A stretch of DNA of 64,000 nucleotides from Amycolatopsis decaplanina DSM 44594 (GCF_000342005.1 NZ_AOHO01000068.1:250330-314329), one strand, 5' to 3'. Shown: positions 16,354 through 24,824, counted from the stretch's first letter. Notes: generated from the letters alone by a model not told the origin. Made by a program: numbers and translations.

Positions 16354-18702
16354 ATGGTGAAAGTTCAAGCTGACCGTGGCCGGTGGATCACGGTGGAAGG
16401 AGCCCGGACGCACAACCTCCGCGAGGTCTCGGTGCGCGTGCCGAAACACCGGCTGACGGTGTTCACCGGCGTGTCGGGGTCCGGGAAGTCGTCGCTGGCG
16501 TTCGACACGATCGCGGCCGAAGCCGAGCGCCTGGTCAACGGGACCTATCCCGCCTTCGTCCGGAACCGGCTCCCCCAGCATCCACCCGCCGACGTCGACC
16601 GGGTCGACGGGCTGGTCTTCACCACGATCGTGGATCAACGGCGGTTCACCGGGAACTCACGGTCCACCGTGGGCACGGCGAGCGACATCGCGCCGCTGCT
16701 GCGCCTGCTGTTCTCCCGCCTCGGAAAGCCGGGCGCCGGGTTCTCGCCCGCCTACTCGTTCAACGATCCGGACGGGATGTGCCCGCGCTGCGAAGGGCTC
16801 GGCGTGGTCGACGAAATCGATCTCGACCGGCTGCTCGACCACTCGCGAAGCCTGCGCGAAGGCGCCGTTCGCTTCCCGGCGTTCGCCCCCGGGACCTACC
16901 GCTGGAAACGGCTCGTCCACTCCGGACTCGTCGATCCCGATGTCCCGTTGGGACGGTTGCCGTCGGAGAAGGTCGAAACCCTGCTGCACGCCGAAGGACT
17001 CCCCCTCGACGACCCCGGCTCCGAATACCCCAAGCACGGCCTCTTCGACGGCGTCGTCCCGCGACTACGGGACTCGTACCTGCGCAAGACGCCGTCGCGG
17101 CTCACGGCCGAGGAACAGGAAGGACTCGCCGGAGTCGTCACCCGCGGCGTCTGCCCGGAGTGCGCGGGAACCCGCCTTTCCGAAGCGGCGCGCGGCAGCC
17201 TGATCGACGGGCGGTCCATCGCGGACTGGTCGGCGCTGCCGATCGGCGAGTTGCGCGACGTCGTCGCGGCCGTGCGCGATCCGTCGGTGGCGCCGCTGCT
17301 GCAGGCGATCCGGGAACGCCTCGACGCCCTGGACTCCGTCGGTCTCGGGTATCTCAGCCTGTCCAGGGAATCGAGGACGCTGTCCGGCGGCGAAGCCCAG
17401 CGCGTCAAGATCGTCCGCCATCTCGGCAGCGCGCTCAGCGACGTCTGCTACGTGTTCGACGAGCCCAGCACCGGACTGCACCCGCACGACGTGCACCGCC
17501 TCCTCGAACTGCTGGCCAAGCTCCGCGACGCGCACAACACGATCCTCGTGGTCGAACACCATCCCGCGGTCATCGCGGCCGCCGACCACGTCATCGACCT
17601 CGGGCCCGCCGGTGGTGACGGCGGCGGACGTGTCCAGTTCGAAGGCCGCCCCGGCGAACTCATCGCGGCGGGCACCGAGACCGGGCGGATCCTCGGTGCC
17701 CCGCTTCGTTTCCGGGAGCGGACCCGTCCGATACGAGGTGCCGTGACGATCTCCGGCGCCCGCGGCCACAACCTGCGCGACGTCACCGTCGACGTGCCGC
17801 TCGGCGTCCTGACCGTCGTCTCGGGTGTCGCCGGTTCCGGCAAGAGCACCCTGATCACAGGCGAACTCCCCCGGCAGCATCCGGATTTCGTGGTCGTCGA
17901 ACAGGCTCCGCTGCGCGGTGGCATCCGGTCCACGCCCGCCACGGTGCTCGGCGTCGCCGAGCCCATTCGCGAAGCCTTCGGCAAGGCCACGGGCGAACAT
18001 CCGTCGTGGTTCAGCGCCAACGGCCGTGGGGCATGCCCGGTCTGCAAGGGAAAGGGCGTCATCGTCACCGACCTCGCCTTCCTCGACGACGTCCAGACCG
18101 GCTGCGACGCCTGTGGCGGCACCCGGTTCAACCCGGCCGCGCTCGCCGCACGCCTGAACGGCCGGACCATCGCCGACGTCCTGGCTATGAACCCGGCGGA
18201 CGCCGCCGCCCTGTTCGGTGACCGGTCCCCCATCGCTCAGCGGTTGCGCTGGCTGGACCGGGCCGAGCTCGGCTACCTGACGATCGGGCAGGGTCTCGAC
18301 ACCTTGTCCGGCGGCGAAAGGCAACGCCTGCTGCTCGCCCGCCACCTCGCCGACGCCGGTCCCGCGGGCGAACTGCGCCTGGTCCTCGACGAACCCACCG
18401 CCGGACTGCACGGCAGCGACGTCGACCGGTTGCTCGCCCTCTGCGACGAACTCGTCGACGGCGGCGCGACACTCGTTCTGATCGAACACGACCAACGCGT
18501 GATCGCGCACGCCGACCACGTCATCGACATCGGTCCGGGCGCGGGTGCCGATGGTGGGACGGTGGTGTTCGAGGGTGCGCCGTCGGCGCTGGCCGAGGAC
18601 TCCGTGTCGCTCACCGGCCGTCATCTGCGAACGCGTTCCCGGCGCCGGACGGCGCCGGGAACACCCACCCGCCCGGGAACAGTTCCCGGGCGAGCGCGAT
18701 GA
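16354..18702 (+). CDS. UvrA-like ABC ATPase (drug-resistance/repair type)
   Basis: Tandem ABC ATPase of 782 aa related to excinuclease subunit A. It has two Walker A motifs (GVSGSGKSSLAF near 44, GVAGSGKSTLI near 493) and two signature motifs (LSGGEAQRVKIVRHL, LSGGERQRLLLARHL). The Walker B motifs are FDEPSTGLHP and LDEPTAGLHG. Paired CxxC zinc motifs are present (CPRCEGLG, CPECAGTR, CPVCKGKG, CDACGGTR). At 782 aa it is shorter than canonical UvrA (about 950), matching the accessory UvrA class linked to drug tolerance or specialised repair. The divergent WYL regulator is the likely controller. A 23-bp palindrome overlaps its 3' end. Whether it acts on DNA adducts or an intercalating drug cannot be told from sequence. 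Confidence 0.88.
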   Translation: MVKVQADRGRWITVEGARTHNLREVSVRVPKHRLTVFTGVSGSGKSSLAFDTIAAEAERLVNGTYPAFVRNRLPQHPPADVDRVDGLVFTTIVDQRRFTGNSRSTVGTASDIAPLLRLLFSRLGKPGAGFSPAYSFNDPDGMCPRCEGLGVVDEIDLDRLLDHSRSLREGAVRFPAFAPGTYRWKRLVHSGLVDPDVPLGRLPSEKVETLLHAEGLPLDDPGSEYPKHGLFDGVVPRLRDSYLRKTPSRLTAEEQEGLAGVVTRGVCPECAGTRLSEAARGSLIDGRSIADWSALPIGELRDVVAAVRDPSVAPLLQAIRERLDALDSVGLGYLSLSRESRTLSGGEAQRVKIVRHLGSALSDVCYVFDEPSTGLHPHDVHRLLELLAKLRDAHNTILVVEHHPAVIAAADHVIDLGPAGGDGGGRVQFEGRPGELIAAGTETGRILGAPLRFRERTRPIRGAVTISGARGHNLRDVTVDVPLGVLTVVSGVAGSGKSTLITGELPRQHPDFVVVEQAPLRGGIRSTPATVLGVAEPIREAFGKATGEHPSWFSANGRGACPVCKGKGVIVTDLAFLDDVQTGCDACGGTRFNPAALAARLNGRTIADVLAMNPADAAALFGDRSPIAQRLRWLDRAELGYLTIGQGLDTLSGGERQRLLLARHLADAGPAGELRLVLDEPTAGLHGSDVDRLLALCDELVDGGATLVLIEHDQRVIAHADHVIDIGPGAGADGGTVVFEGAPSALAEDSVSLTGRHLRTRSRRRTAPGTPTRPGTVPGRAR
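18670..18692. terminator. Palindrome at the end of the UvrA-like gene
   Basis: CGCCCGGGAAC-A-GTTCCCGGGCG: 11-bp perfect arms with a 1-nt centre, overlapping the last codons of the UvrA-like gene. The encoded tail (TPTRPGTVPGRAR) looks low-complexity, so the DNA structure may matter more than the residues. Confidence 0.5.
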
Positions 18703-18800
18703 TCCCCCATCCGGCTTCGCCCGGCACGCCGGTACCGAACAGTTCTTCGCCTGATCTCGTGTGATCTGGCCGACCAGCTCGCACGCCTTGCCGGCCCCCG

Positions 18801-19598
18801 CTACTCGACCGTGGCCCGGCGGACGGCCTCCTCCCTGTCGACGACCTTGGTGAGGAAATGCTGCTGCCCCAACGTCCACACGTTGGTGGCCAGGAAGTAC
18901 AGCAACACACCGATGGGCACCGGGAAGAACGATCCCGAGACCAGCATGCCGACCGGTGCCAGATACATCATGAGTTTGGTGATCCCCGCCGCCTCAGGGG
19001 CGGTCGCGGTCTGCCGGGCGAGTCCCGAACGCATCGAGAAGAACGTGGCCAGGCTTGCGATCAGCATCAGCGGCACCCCGACGGCGATCATGTGGACGTG
19101 GTCCGTGCCGAACGCGGCCAACTCCGACGCCGGTTGCGAAAGCCAGTTGCCGAGCTTCGCGCCGAACAGGTCGGCGTTCAAGAACGACTCCACTCCGGCG
19201 TGATCGAAAATGTGGTTCGACCGGGCTCCCGGGGTGAAATCGCGCAAGACCCAGTACAGCGACAGGAACACCGGAAGCTGGATCAGCGCCGGGAGACAGC
19301 CGCCCAGCGGGCTGGAACCGCTTTCGGCGTGCAGTTTTTGGATCTCCTTCGCCATCCTCTGGCGATCCTTGCCGTATTTCTCCTTGATCTGCCGCATCTG
19401 CGGGGCCAGCGCCTGCATGCGGCGGCCCGCGCGCAGCGCGCTGAGCGCGGGTTTGACCAGCAGAAGGCGCAGGGTGAAGACGAGGAACACGATGGACAGC
19501 ACCCAGGCGACGCCCGAGTCGGGACTCGACACGGCACCGAAAACCTTGTGCCAGAACCAGAGAATGGCGGAAACGGGGTATAGGAAGACATCGAACAT
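18801..19598 (-). CDS. yidC: YidC/Oxa1-family membrane insertase
   Basis: Membrane insertase of 265 aa that helps Sec-dependent and Sec-independent proteins into the cytoplasmic membrane. It has the five-helix YidC core: a helix near 30-50, a basic cytoplasmic hairpin (residues 55-95, MRQIKEKYGKDRQRMAKEI), GGCLPALIQLPVFLSLYWVL near 100-118, and closing helices at 180-245 (LMMYLAPVGMLVSG, PIGVLLYFLATNVWTLGQQ). The usual rnpA and jag neighbours are absent, so this is probably a second, non-housekeeping copy. It lies 69 bp downstream of the DUF6412-like gene and likely shares its transcript. Confidence 0.93.
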   Translation of the reverse strand: MFDVFLYPVSAILWFWHKVFGAVSSPDSGVAWVLSIVFLVFTLRLLLVKPALSALRAGRRMQALAPQMRQIKEKYGKDRQRMAKEIQKLHAESGSSPLGGCLPALIQLPVFLSLYWVLRDFTPGARSNHIFDHAGVESFLNADLFGAKLGNWLSQPASELAAFGTDHVHMIAVGVPLMLIASLATFFSMRSGLARQTATAPEAAGITKLMMYLAPVGMLVSGSFFPVPIGVLLYFLATNVWTLGQQHFLTKVVDREEAVRRATVE

Positions 19599-19667
19599 GA
19601 CCAGGTCACTCCGTCGGTCGAAGGTGTGCGGGCAGCAGTGACTGCCTCACCTTCGGACGAGGAGAGG

Positions 19668-20024
19668 TCAGGCAGTCGCGATGCCCTGTGACGGAGCCCT
19701 GGGCCGGACACGGCCACGCGCGTCGGGATCGCGCAGGCTCAGGAACAGCTGCGCGCGTTCGCGCAGGCTGATGGCGCGCACCTTCATCGCGGCGGCCGCC
19801 GGTTCCAGGCGGAAGTGCGCCGCGAGCGCGGCCAGGACGGCGGCGAGCGACGCGGTCAAGGCCGCGGCCAGCCCGAGCGGGTTGGCGACCGCGACCGACG
19901 CCGTCAGCGCGGTGGCCAGGCTCAACGGGTTGATCCCGCCGACGACCGGGAGCATGACGAACAACTCGGGCAGGAACAGCGCAAGCATCAGCTTGAGCCG
20001 CACGCCGAAGTAGGTTCGCTCCAC
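19668..20024 (-). CDS. DUF6412-like small membrane protein
   Basis: A 118-aa protein with two or three membrane helices (about 8-25, 30-60), then a basic C-terminal region (MKVRAISLRERAQLFLSLRD). GTG 20024 is the chosen start (VERTYFGVRLKLML); the start is uncertain because no strong ribosome-binding site is seen. It precedes yidC on the same strand, an arrangement I associate with actinobacterial DUF6412 genes, so a role with the insertase is a reasonable guess. Confidence 0.65.
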   Translation of the reverse strand: MERTYFGVRLKLMLALFLPELFVMLPVVGGINPLSLATALTASVAVANPLGLAAALTASLAAVLAALAAHFRLEPAAAAMKVRAISLRERAQLFLSLRDPDARGRVRPRAPSQGIATA

Positions 20025-20087
20025 GTCACCGACACTACCGGAGATATTGCGTTGCGTGATTCCCGAGGGCGCGGGCGGCCTGTCGAA

Positions 20088-20234
20088 ATGGGGCACGTGG
20101 AAGTCGCGCCCGTCGAGTACTGCTTACCCGACGGGCGGCTGCTTCCCGACGGACTGTGGAAACTCGGCGGCCAGGGCGACCAGCGGTTCGAGAAGCTGTC
20201 CGGTGGCCGGCAGGCCGGTTCCATTCAGGGGTGA
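20088..20234 (+). CDS. Short hypothetical protein or gene fragment
   Basis: A 48-codon frame (MGHVEVAPVEYCLPDGRLLP...) with high third-position GC, divergent from the DUF6412-like gene. No clear ribosome-binding site precedes it. Its last codons run into the outer box of a family A element, which may have replaced the original 3' end. I do not recognise the family. Confidence 0.4.
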   Translation: MGHVEVAPVEYCLPDGRLLPDGLWKLGGQGDQRFEKLSGGRQAGSIQG

Positions 20235-20407
20235 GGCAAATGTGGCGTGGTGGGGTTGGCGGCGGAGCTTCGTGCGGGGGTCGTGAGTGATAAAGAGCGT
20301 TCTAACCCTCTTTATCATTCACGACCCCCGTGCGGAACTGTACATATGGGCATCAACCGGATATTTTGCCGCCAAGAAGTGGCCCCTGCGTTCGCCTTAC
20401 CCCTCAA
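20224..20407. repeat. Family A element, variant with changed stem
   Basis: The inner stem (20276-20301 and 20304-20329) is like other family A copies, but GGTAAGG is changed to GATAAAG and the partner arm to CTTTATC, so pairing is kept. The outer boxes (CAGGGGTGAGGCAAATGTGGC on the left; GTTCGCCTTACCCCTCAAC on the right) are present. Extra sequence sits between inner and outer arms, making the element about 184 bp. Confidence 0.75.
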
Positions 20408-20414
20408 CAGATCC

Positions 20415-20604
20415 TCCTGCTGGAGATCGGCGGAGGCTTTGCAACAGGCGCTGGAAGCGTACGAAGGCACCACGGTCGCGGTGACGCACGACCGGTGGTT
20501 CGCGCGCTCCTTCGATCGGTCCCCTCGTGTTCGGCTCGGACGGGCACGTGCGGGAAACAGCGGAACCGGTGTGGGACGAGCGGCCGGTGCGACGCGCGCG
20601 GTGA
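20415..20604 (+). pseudogene. Remnant of an ABC-F ATPase C-terminus
   Basis: Conceptual translation gives SAEALQQALEAYEGTTVAVT, then HDRWFARSFDR, then, one base shifted, LVFGSDGHVRETAEPVWDER and a stop. This matches the end of the second nucleotide-binding domain of ABC-F proteins (the H-loop region VTHDRWFA). At least one frameshift (near 20522) is present and the upstream ~85 percent of the gene is missing. The break coincides with the edge of the family A element at 20224-20407. Confidence 0.6.
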
Positions 20605-20754
20605 CCCGCGAACGCGCACCGGAGTCCCCCTGTCGGGCTAGGAAACGCGACACACCTACGGCAGGTGGCTCCGGCGTCTCCGTCGTGTGTTTCAATGCCG
20701 CCGCACCGCGTGCCGACACTCGAGTGCCAACATCGTCCCAAGGCTGGAGATCTC

Positions 20755-21768
20755 GTGAAGGCCGCCGCAATTCCCTTCGCCATCGCGGCCTTGTGCTGCG
20801 CGGCATTCCTCGTGAGCTTCCTTCGTGACCGACGCCGGTTGCGGAACGGCTTCTACCTCTTCTTCGCACTCCTGTTCCTCGGCGTGACGTTCATCGCGCT
20901 GCTCGCCTCGGTGTCGCCCGAGGCGGCGGGTTTCGTCGCGGTCGGTGTGATCCTGCTGATCATCCCGACGGTCCTCGCGCTGACGGTCTTCCTGATCTGC
21001 AACGGGATCACGATGCTCCGCCGCGAGGGACGCAGGCTGGCCAACGTCCTTTCGCTGCTGACGGGGATCGGCATCTGCGCGCTGATCGTCTTCAACGCGA
21101 CGGTCACGCAACTCGCTTGGGAACCCCTCGACATCGTCCGGGGCGTCCTCAATGGAATCGTCGTCTACTTCTCGTTCCTCTTCGTCTGCTTCCTCCTGTA
21201 CTCGATCGTCTACGGCCGCATCCGCACCGAGAAAGGCGTGGACTTCGTCGTGGTGCTGGGCTCGGGACTGCTGGACGGCCACCGCGTGCCGCCGCTGCTG
21301 GCGGGCCGCCTGAATCGCGCCAAACGCGTCCTCGACGCCGAAGCCCGTCGCGGCCGGGAGCCGATGGTGGTCACCTCGGGCGGGCAAGGGCCTGACGAGG
21401 ACCTGCCGGAGTCCCACGCCATGGCCGGCTACCTCGTCGAGAACGGGCTGCCGAGGGAACGGATCCTCCTGGAAGACCGCTCGCGGACGACTTTCGAGAA
21501 CCTCACCTTCAGCGCCGAAATCATGAAGCAGCGGAAGGCGGACTACCGGTGCACGGTGGTCACGAACAACTTCCACGTGCTCCGCGCCGCCCTCATCACC
21601 CGCCGCGCCAAGGTGAACGGCCAGGTCATCGGATCGCCGACGGCCTGGTACTTCTGGCCGAGCGCCACCATTCGCGAATTCGTGGCCATCCTCGTGGATC
21701 ACAAGTACAAGAACCTGGTCGTCTGCGGGCTCATCGTGCTTTCGCAGGTGTCCCGCGCCTGGTCGTGA
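20755..21768 (+). CDS. YdcF/DUF218-family membrane protein
   Basis: A 337-aa membrane protein. GTG 20755 has GGAG 5 nt upstream. The N-terminal half holds four or five transmembrane helices (residues 3-20, 33-52, 57-82, 95-115, 125-150). The C-terminal half (165-320) is the DUF218 fold (DFVVVLGSGLLDGHRVPPLL, VTSGGQGPDEDLPESHAMA, EDRSRTTFENLTFS), facing one side of the membrane. Members such as SanA and YdcF are linked to envelope integrity or nucleotide binding; the exact reaction is unsettled. It appears monocistronic, followed by a repeat-filled gap. Confidence 0.85.
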   Translation: MKAAAIPFAIAALCCAAFLVSFLRDRRRLRNGFYLFFALLFLGVTFIALLASVSPEAAGFVAVGVILLIIPTVLALTVFLICNGITMLRREGRRLANVLSLLTGIGICALIVFNATVTQLAWEPLDIVRGVLNGIVVYFSFLFVCFLLYSIVYGRIRTEKGVDFVVVLGSGLLDGHRVPPLLAGRLNRAKRVLDAEARRGREPMVVTSGGQGPDEDLPESHAMAGYLVENGLPRERILLEDRSRTTFENLTFSAEIMKQRKADYRCTVVTNNFHVLRAALITRRAKVNGQVIGSPTAWYFWPSATIREFVAILVDHKYKNLVVCGLIVLSQVSRAWS

Positions 21769-21813
21769 CGTTCTCTTGCGGGATAAGGCAAAGGTGGCGT
21801 GGTGTCGGGGCGT

Positions 21814-21866
21814 GTCGCGAAAGCCACTTTCGCGACATTGGATGTCCCGAAAGTGGCTTTCGCGAC
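21814..21866. repeat. C-type hairpin, 23-bp stem and 7-nt loop
   Basis: Arms 21814-21836 and 21844-21866 (GTCGCGAAAGCCACTTTCG...) pair around ATTGGAT. A second copy with the same stem and a different loop lies at 58094-58146. Confidence 0.8.
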
Positions 21867-21951
21867 GTTGGCGGAGGCAGGGGGACTTCACGTACTTCAG
21901 GCGACCTGGGCGGCGGACCGCGATGGGGCTTGTGAGTGGTAAGGACGGTTA

Positions 21952-22157
21952 TGGAGGGGTAAGGCAAACGTGGGGGGTGTCCGTGAAGGCACCTGCGGCC
22001 CCAGGCACACCAGCAGTCACAGCGGTACCGCGTGAAGGCCTTCGCGGTACATGATGGCCCCCTTCCTTGCGCCTGGCGCAAGGAAGGGGGCCATCATGTA
22101 CCGCGAGGGTGTGAAGGGCTTGCCAGCCTGACATGGCACCTTTGGCTTTCGGCTCAC
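21952..22157. mobile_element. 206-bp TA-flanked insert (possible miniature element)
   Basis: The segment interrupts a family A hairpin exactly at its loop. The uninterrupted loop elsewhere (7998-8012) reads GGTTAGAACC; here GGTTA and TAGAACC flank the insert, so TA is duplicated. The ends are imperfect inverted repeats (TGGAGGGGTAAGGCAAACGT against GTGAGCCGAAAGCCAAAGGT, 13 of 20 matching). It contains the perfect 31-bp stem at 22043-22105 and no coding frame. TA duplication is typical of IS630/Tc1-type movement. Confidence 0.55.
22043..22105. repeat. Perfect 31-bp inverted repeat, B type
   Basis: Arms 22043-22073 and 22075-22105 are exact reverse complements around one base. The arm includes ATGATGGCCCCCTTCCTTGC. 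It resembles the stem at 34826-34868 (GAAGGCCCCC). Confidence 0.85.
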
Positions 22158-22311
22158 TAGAACCGTCCTTACCACTCACGAGCCTCGCCACCAGGGGCGC
22201 GGCCTCTTTTGACACCCCGGCACGTATTCGCGCCCTCATCCTTCAAAGCGACCTGACAAATCCCCGGCATCCGTTTGACAACACCGTTTTCGCCAGGTCA
22301 TCGTCCTCCGC

Positions 22312-23133
22312 ATGAGCGCTTACACCCGGCAGGCGATGGCGCGGTTGTTCGACCGGACGGCGGAGACCTACGACGCTCTCGGCGTCGACTTCTTCAGCGC
22401 GTTCGCCGTGGAACTGCTCGACCGGGTCGGCCTCGCCGCCGGTGAGCGCGTCCTGGATGTCGGCTGCGGACGGGGCGCGGTGCTGTTCCCGGCGGCCGAG
22501 CGGGCCGGTGCTGGCGGATCGGTGCTGGGTATCGACCTTTCCCCGGAAATGATCGAGCGCACCGCGAAAGACATCGAGGACCGCGGAGCCAACGCCTCGG
22601 TATCCCTTATGGACGCCCAAGAACCGACGCTGGCCAACGCCACCTTCGACGTGGTCCTCGCGTCGTTCGTGGTGTTCTTCCTCCCGGATCCGGTCGCCGG
22701 CCTGCGGTCGTGGCATCGCCTGCTCGCACCCGGCGGCCGGCTGGGCTTGACCACGTTCGGCGCCGACGATCCCCGCTGGGCGGCCGTGCGTGAGGTGTTC
22801 AAACCGTTCGTACCGCCGGAGCTGGCCTGGACGCTGGCCATCAGGGCGGGCCTGTTCGCCACCGTCGAGGGTTTCGGCCAGGCCGTGGAGTCGGCGGGCT
22901 TCACCGGCGTCACGTCCGTGGAACGCGTCTATCCGGTGAAGTTCGCCGACCCCGGGCACTGGATCACCTGGTCCTGGTCGCACGGCCAGCGGATGTTCTG
23001 GGAGCTGATCCCGGAAGACCGTCTCGACGCCGTGCGCCGGGCCGTGCTCGCGGAGCTCGAACCGCTCCGCGAGCCCGACGGGAGCGTGGTGCTGGCGCAA
23101 ACCGTGCGCTACACCGTCGCCCACCGCGGTTGA
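22312..23133 (+). CDS. Class I SAM-dependent methyltransferase
   Basis: A 273-aa methyltransferase. Motif I is VLDVGCGRGAVLF (residues 46-58), the acidic loop is GIDLSPEMIERTA, and motif post-I/IV is FDVVLASFVVFFLPDP. The C-terminal half is less conserved and likely binds substrate. The length and motifs suit a methyltransf_11/25-type enzyme acting on a small molecule; the substrate is unknown. The ATG at 22312 directly precedes MSAYTRQAMARLFDRTAETY; no strong ribosome-binding site is visible. It is convergent with the ABC-F gene (4-bp gap), and a link to antibiotic self-protection is possible but speculative. Confidence 0.85.
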   Translation: MSAYTRQAMARLFDRTAETYDALGVDFFSAFAVELLDRVGLAAGERVLDVGCGRGAVLFPAAERAGAGGSVLGIDLSPEMIERTAKDIEDRGANASVSLMDAQEPTLANATFDVVLASFVVFFLPDPVAGLRSWHRLLAPGGRLGLTTFGADDPRWAAVREVFKPFVPPELAWTLAIRAGLFATVEGFGQAVESAGFTGVTSVERVYPVKFADPGHWITWSWSHGQRMFWELIPEDRLDAVRRAVLAELEPLREPDGSVVLAQTVRYTVAHRG

Positions 23134-23137
23134 CGGC

Positions 23138-24739
23138 TCACAACGCGAGCCTCGGCCAGGACTCCGTGTCCCGCGACAGCTGTCGGTCGTGCGTGGCGAT
23201 CACCACCGCGGCCTGGGTCGCCTCGAGCGCGGCGGTCAGCTCGTCGACGAGCGTGGCGGACAGGTGGTTGGTCGGCTCGTCCAGCAGTACGACGTGCGGA
23301 CGACGAGCCAGCACCAACGCCAGGTCCAGCCGCCGCCGGGCGCCGACCGACAATTCGGCCACCGGCCGGTGCCGGTCGTAGCCGCCGAGCAGGCCCAGCT
23401 CGCCCAGCCCAGGCCCGGGAACCCCGGCCCTGGCGAGTTGTTCGTCGTACAGCTCCATCGCCGTCCGCCTGCCCGGCAGGTCGGACTCCTGCCCCAACCG
23501 CCCGATCCGCGCCGGCCGGGAGCGCGTGACCGTGCCCGTGTCCGGCTCCAGTTCCCCGGCCAGCACGGTCAGGAGCGTCGATTTGCCCGCGCCGTTGGGG
23601 CCGGTGACCACCAGCCGGTCGCCGCTTTCCAGTGTCAGATCGACCGGACGCGCGAGCCGCCCGGCCACCGTCACCCCGGCGGCACAGAGCAGGGTCGCGC
23701 CTCCGTGCGACGGCAGGTCGGGCATGGCGAACCGGGCGGGAGGCGGCGGGACCGCCACCACGTGCCCTGCCAGCTCTTCCTGCCGCCGGTGGACCGCGCG
23801 GACCAGTCCCGGCGCGCGAGTGGCGCGGACATGCCTGCCGGTGCCTTTGGGCGGCCGCCAGTTGTCACGCAACCGGTTCCGCGCCGCGGACAGGTCGTCG
23901 GCCAGCCGTTGCCGCTCGGCGACCTGTTCGGCGTGCGCCGACTCCCAGCGGGCACGTTCGGCACGACGGGCCTCGACATAGGCGGCGTACCCACCGCCGT
24001 AGACGCGCGGCCGGTCGTCGCTCGAGGGATCGAGGTCGATCACCGTGGTGGCCACGTCCGCGAGCAACGCCCGGTCGTGGCTGACCAGGACGACCACGCC
24101 CGGGTGGGCGCGCAACCGCTCGGTGAGGTGGTCGAGCCCGGCCGCGTCGAGATGGTTGGTCGGCTCGTCGAGTAACAGGACAGGGTGCCCGGCGCCGAGC
24201 AGGCAGGCCAGCCGGACCCGATGGCGCTGCCCGACCGACAGTGTCCCGAGTGGACGCTCACGGTCGTCGACGGCGTTCAAGGCCGCCAGTGACACTTCGA
24301 CACGCCTGTCGGCGTCCCAGGCGTCGAGGGTCTCGGCCTGTTCCAGTGCGGCGGCGAAGACGTCGTCGGCGCCGGGGCGTCCGTCGCTGAGCGCCTCGGT
24401 CGCGGCCTCCAGGTGAGCCAGCGCGGCGCGGACGGCGGCCAGTTCGAGGTCGATCAACGCGCCGACGGTGTCGGTCGCGCCGAGCGGGATCTGCTGGTCG
24501 GCGACACCGACCGAACCCGAGCGGTGCACCTCGCCGCGGTCGGCGGCCAGATCGCCGGCGAGCACGCGGAGAAGAGTGGTCTTGCCGCGACCGTTCTCCC
24601 CGACGATGGCGACGCGCTCACCGGCGGCGGCGGCGAGGTCGACCCCGGAGAGCACGGGCCGTCCCCCGAAGGAGAGGTGGACGCCGGACAGGCGGACGTG
24701 CGCCGCGCGCACAGGCGCGGGCGAAAGAGGGGATGACAT
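23138..24739 (-). CDS. ABC-F family ribosomal protection-type ATPase
   Basis: Soluble twin-ATPase protein of 533 aa without membrane segments, of the class that binds the ribosomal E site and displaces antibiotics or rescues stalled ribosomes. The first domain has GENGRGKTTLLRVL, LSVGQRHRVRLACLLG and LDEPTNHLDAAG. The second has GPNGAGKSTLLTVL, LSVGARRRLDLALVLA, LDEPTNHLSA and the H-loop ATHDRQLSRD. The inter-domain linker spans about residues 250-330 and is Arg-rich (NRLRDNWRPPKGTGRHVRAT). The ATG at 24739 has GGAGG 10 nt upstream. Upstream lie a seven-residue leader frame and an RBS-sequestering stem, pointing to drug-inducible translation. Macrolide, lincosamide or pleuromutilin specificity cannot be told. 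Confidence 0.9.
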   Translation of the reverse strand: MSSPLSPAPVRAAHVRLSGVHLSFGGRPVLSGVDLAAAAGERVAIVGENGRGKTTLLRVLAGDLAADRGEVHRSGSVGVADQQIPLGATDTVGALIDLELAAVRAALAHLEAATEALSDGRPGADDVFAAALEQAETLDAWDADRRVEVSLAALNAVDDRERPLGTLSVGQRHRVRLACLLGAGHPVLLLDEPTNHLDAAGLDHLTERLRAHPGVVVLVSHDRALLADVATTVIDLDPSSDDRPRVYGGGYAAYVEARRAERARWESAHAEQVAERQRLADDLSAARNRLRDNWRPPKGTGRHVRATRAPGLVRAVHRRQEELAGHVVAVPPPPARFAMPDLPSHGGATLLCAAGVTVAGRLARPVDLTLESGDRLVVTGPNGAGKSTLLTVLAGELEPDTGTVTRSRPARIGRLGQESDLPGRRTAMELYDEQLARAGVPGPGLGELGLLGGYDRHRPVAELSVGARRRLDLALVLARRPHVVLLDEPTNHLSATLVDELTAALEATQAAVVIATHDRQLSRDTESWPRLAL

Positions 24740-24742
24740 GAA

Positions 24743-24824
24743 GGAACTGCCTCCAGCGAAGGTGATGAGCAGGAAGAACGAGCTCCGGTACCGCGGCTCG
24801 CGGTACCGGTGGAGGCGTCGTTCC
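24743..24824 (-). promoter_or_regulatory. RBS-sequestering attenuator of the ABC-F gene
   Basis: On the minus strand, GGAACGACGCCTCCA (24824-24810) can pair with TGGAGGCAGTTCC (24755-24743), which contains the ABC-F ribosome-binding site GGAGG (24754-24750). Between them is a perfect 11-bp hairpin with a 3-nt loop (24785-24809, CCGGTACCGCG arms). The 5' pairing strand begins right after the stop of the leader frame at 24825, so a ribosome stalled in the leader would free the binding site. Confidence 0.7.

Larger units (their letters stand above)
21769..22311. other. Repeat mosaic between YdcF-like and methyltransferase genes
   Basis: A 543-bp gap made almost wholly of repeats: an outer-box remnant (GGATAAGGCAAAGGTGGCGTG at 21781), a C-type hairpin (21814-21866), and a family A hairpin split into left (21928-21951) and right (22158-22193) parts by a 206-bp insert with its own 31-bp stem. 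No gene is supported. Confidence 0.75.

Noticed and set aside
17065-18879. 604-codon minus-strand frame opposite the UvrA-like gene
   Set aside because: No start signal or domain; the plus-strand frame has two complete ABC ATPase domains.
22312-24739. Methyltransferase as an Erm-type rRNA methylase beside the ABC-F gene
   Set aside because: The motifs fit small-molecule class I methyltransferases (VLDVGCGRG); Erm-type motifs such as NIPY are absent.
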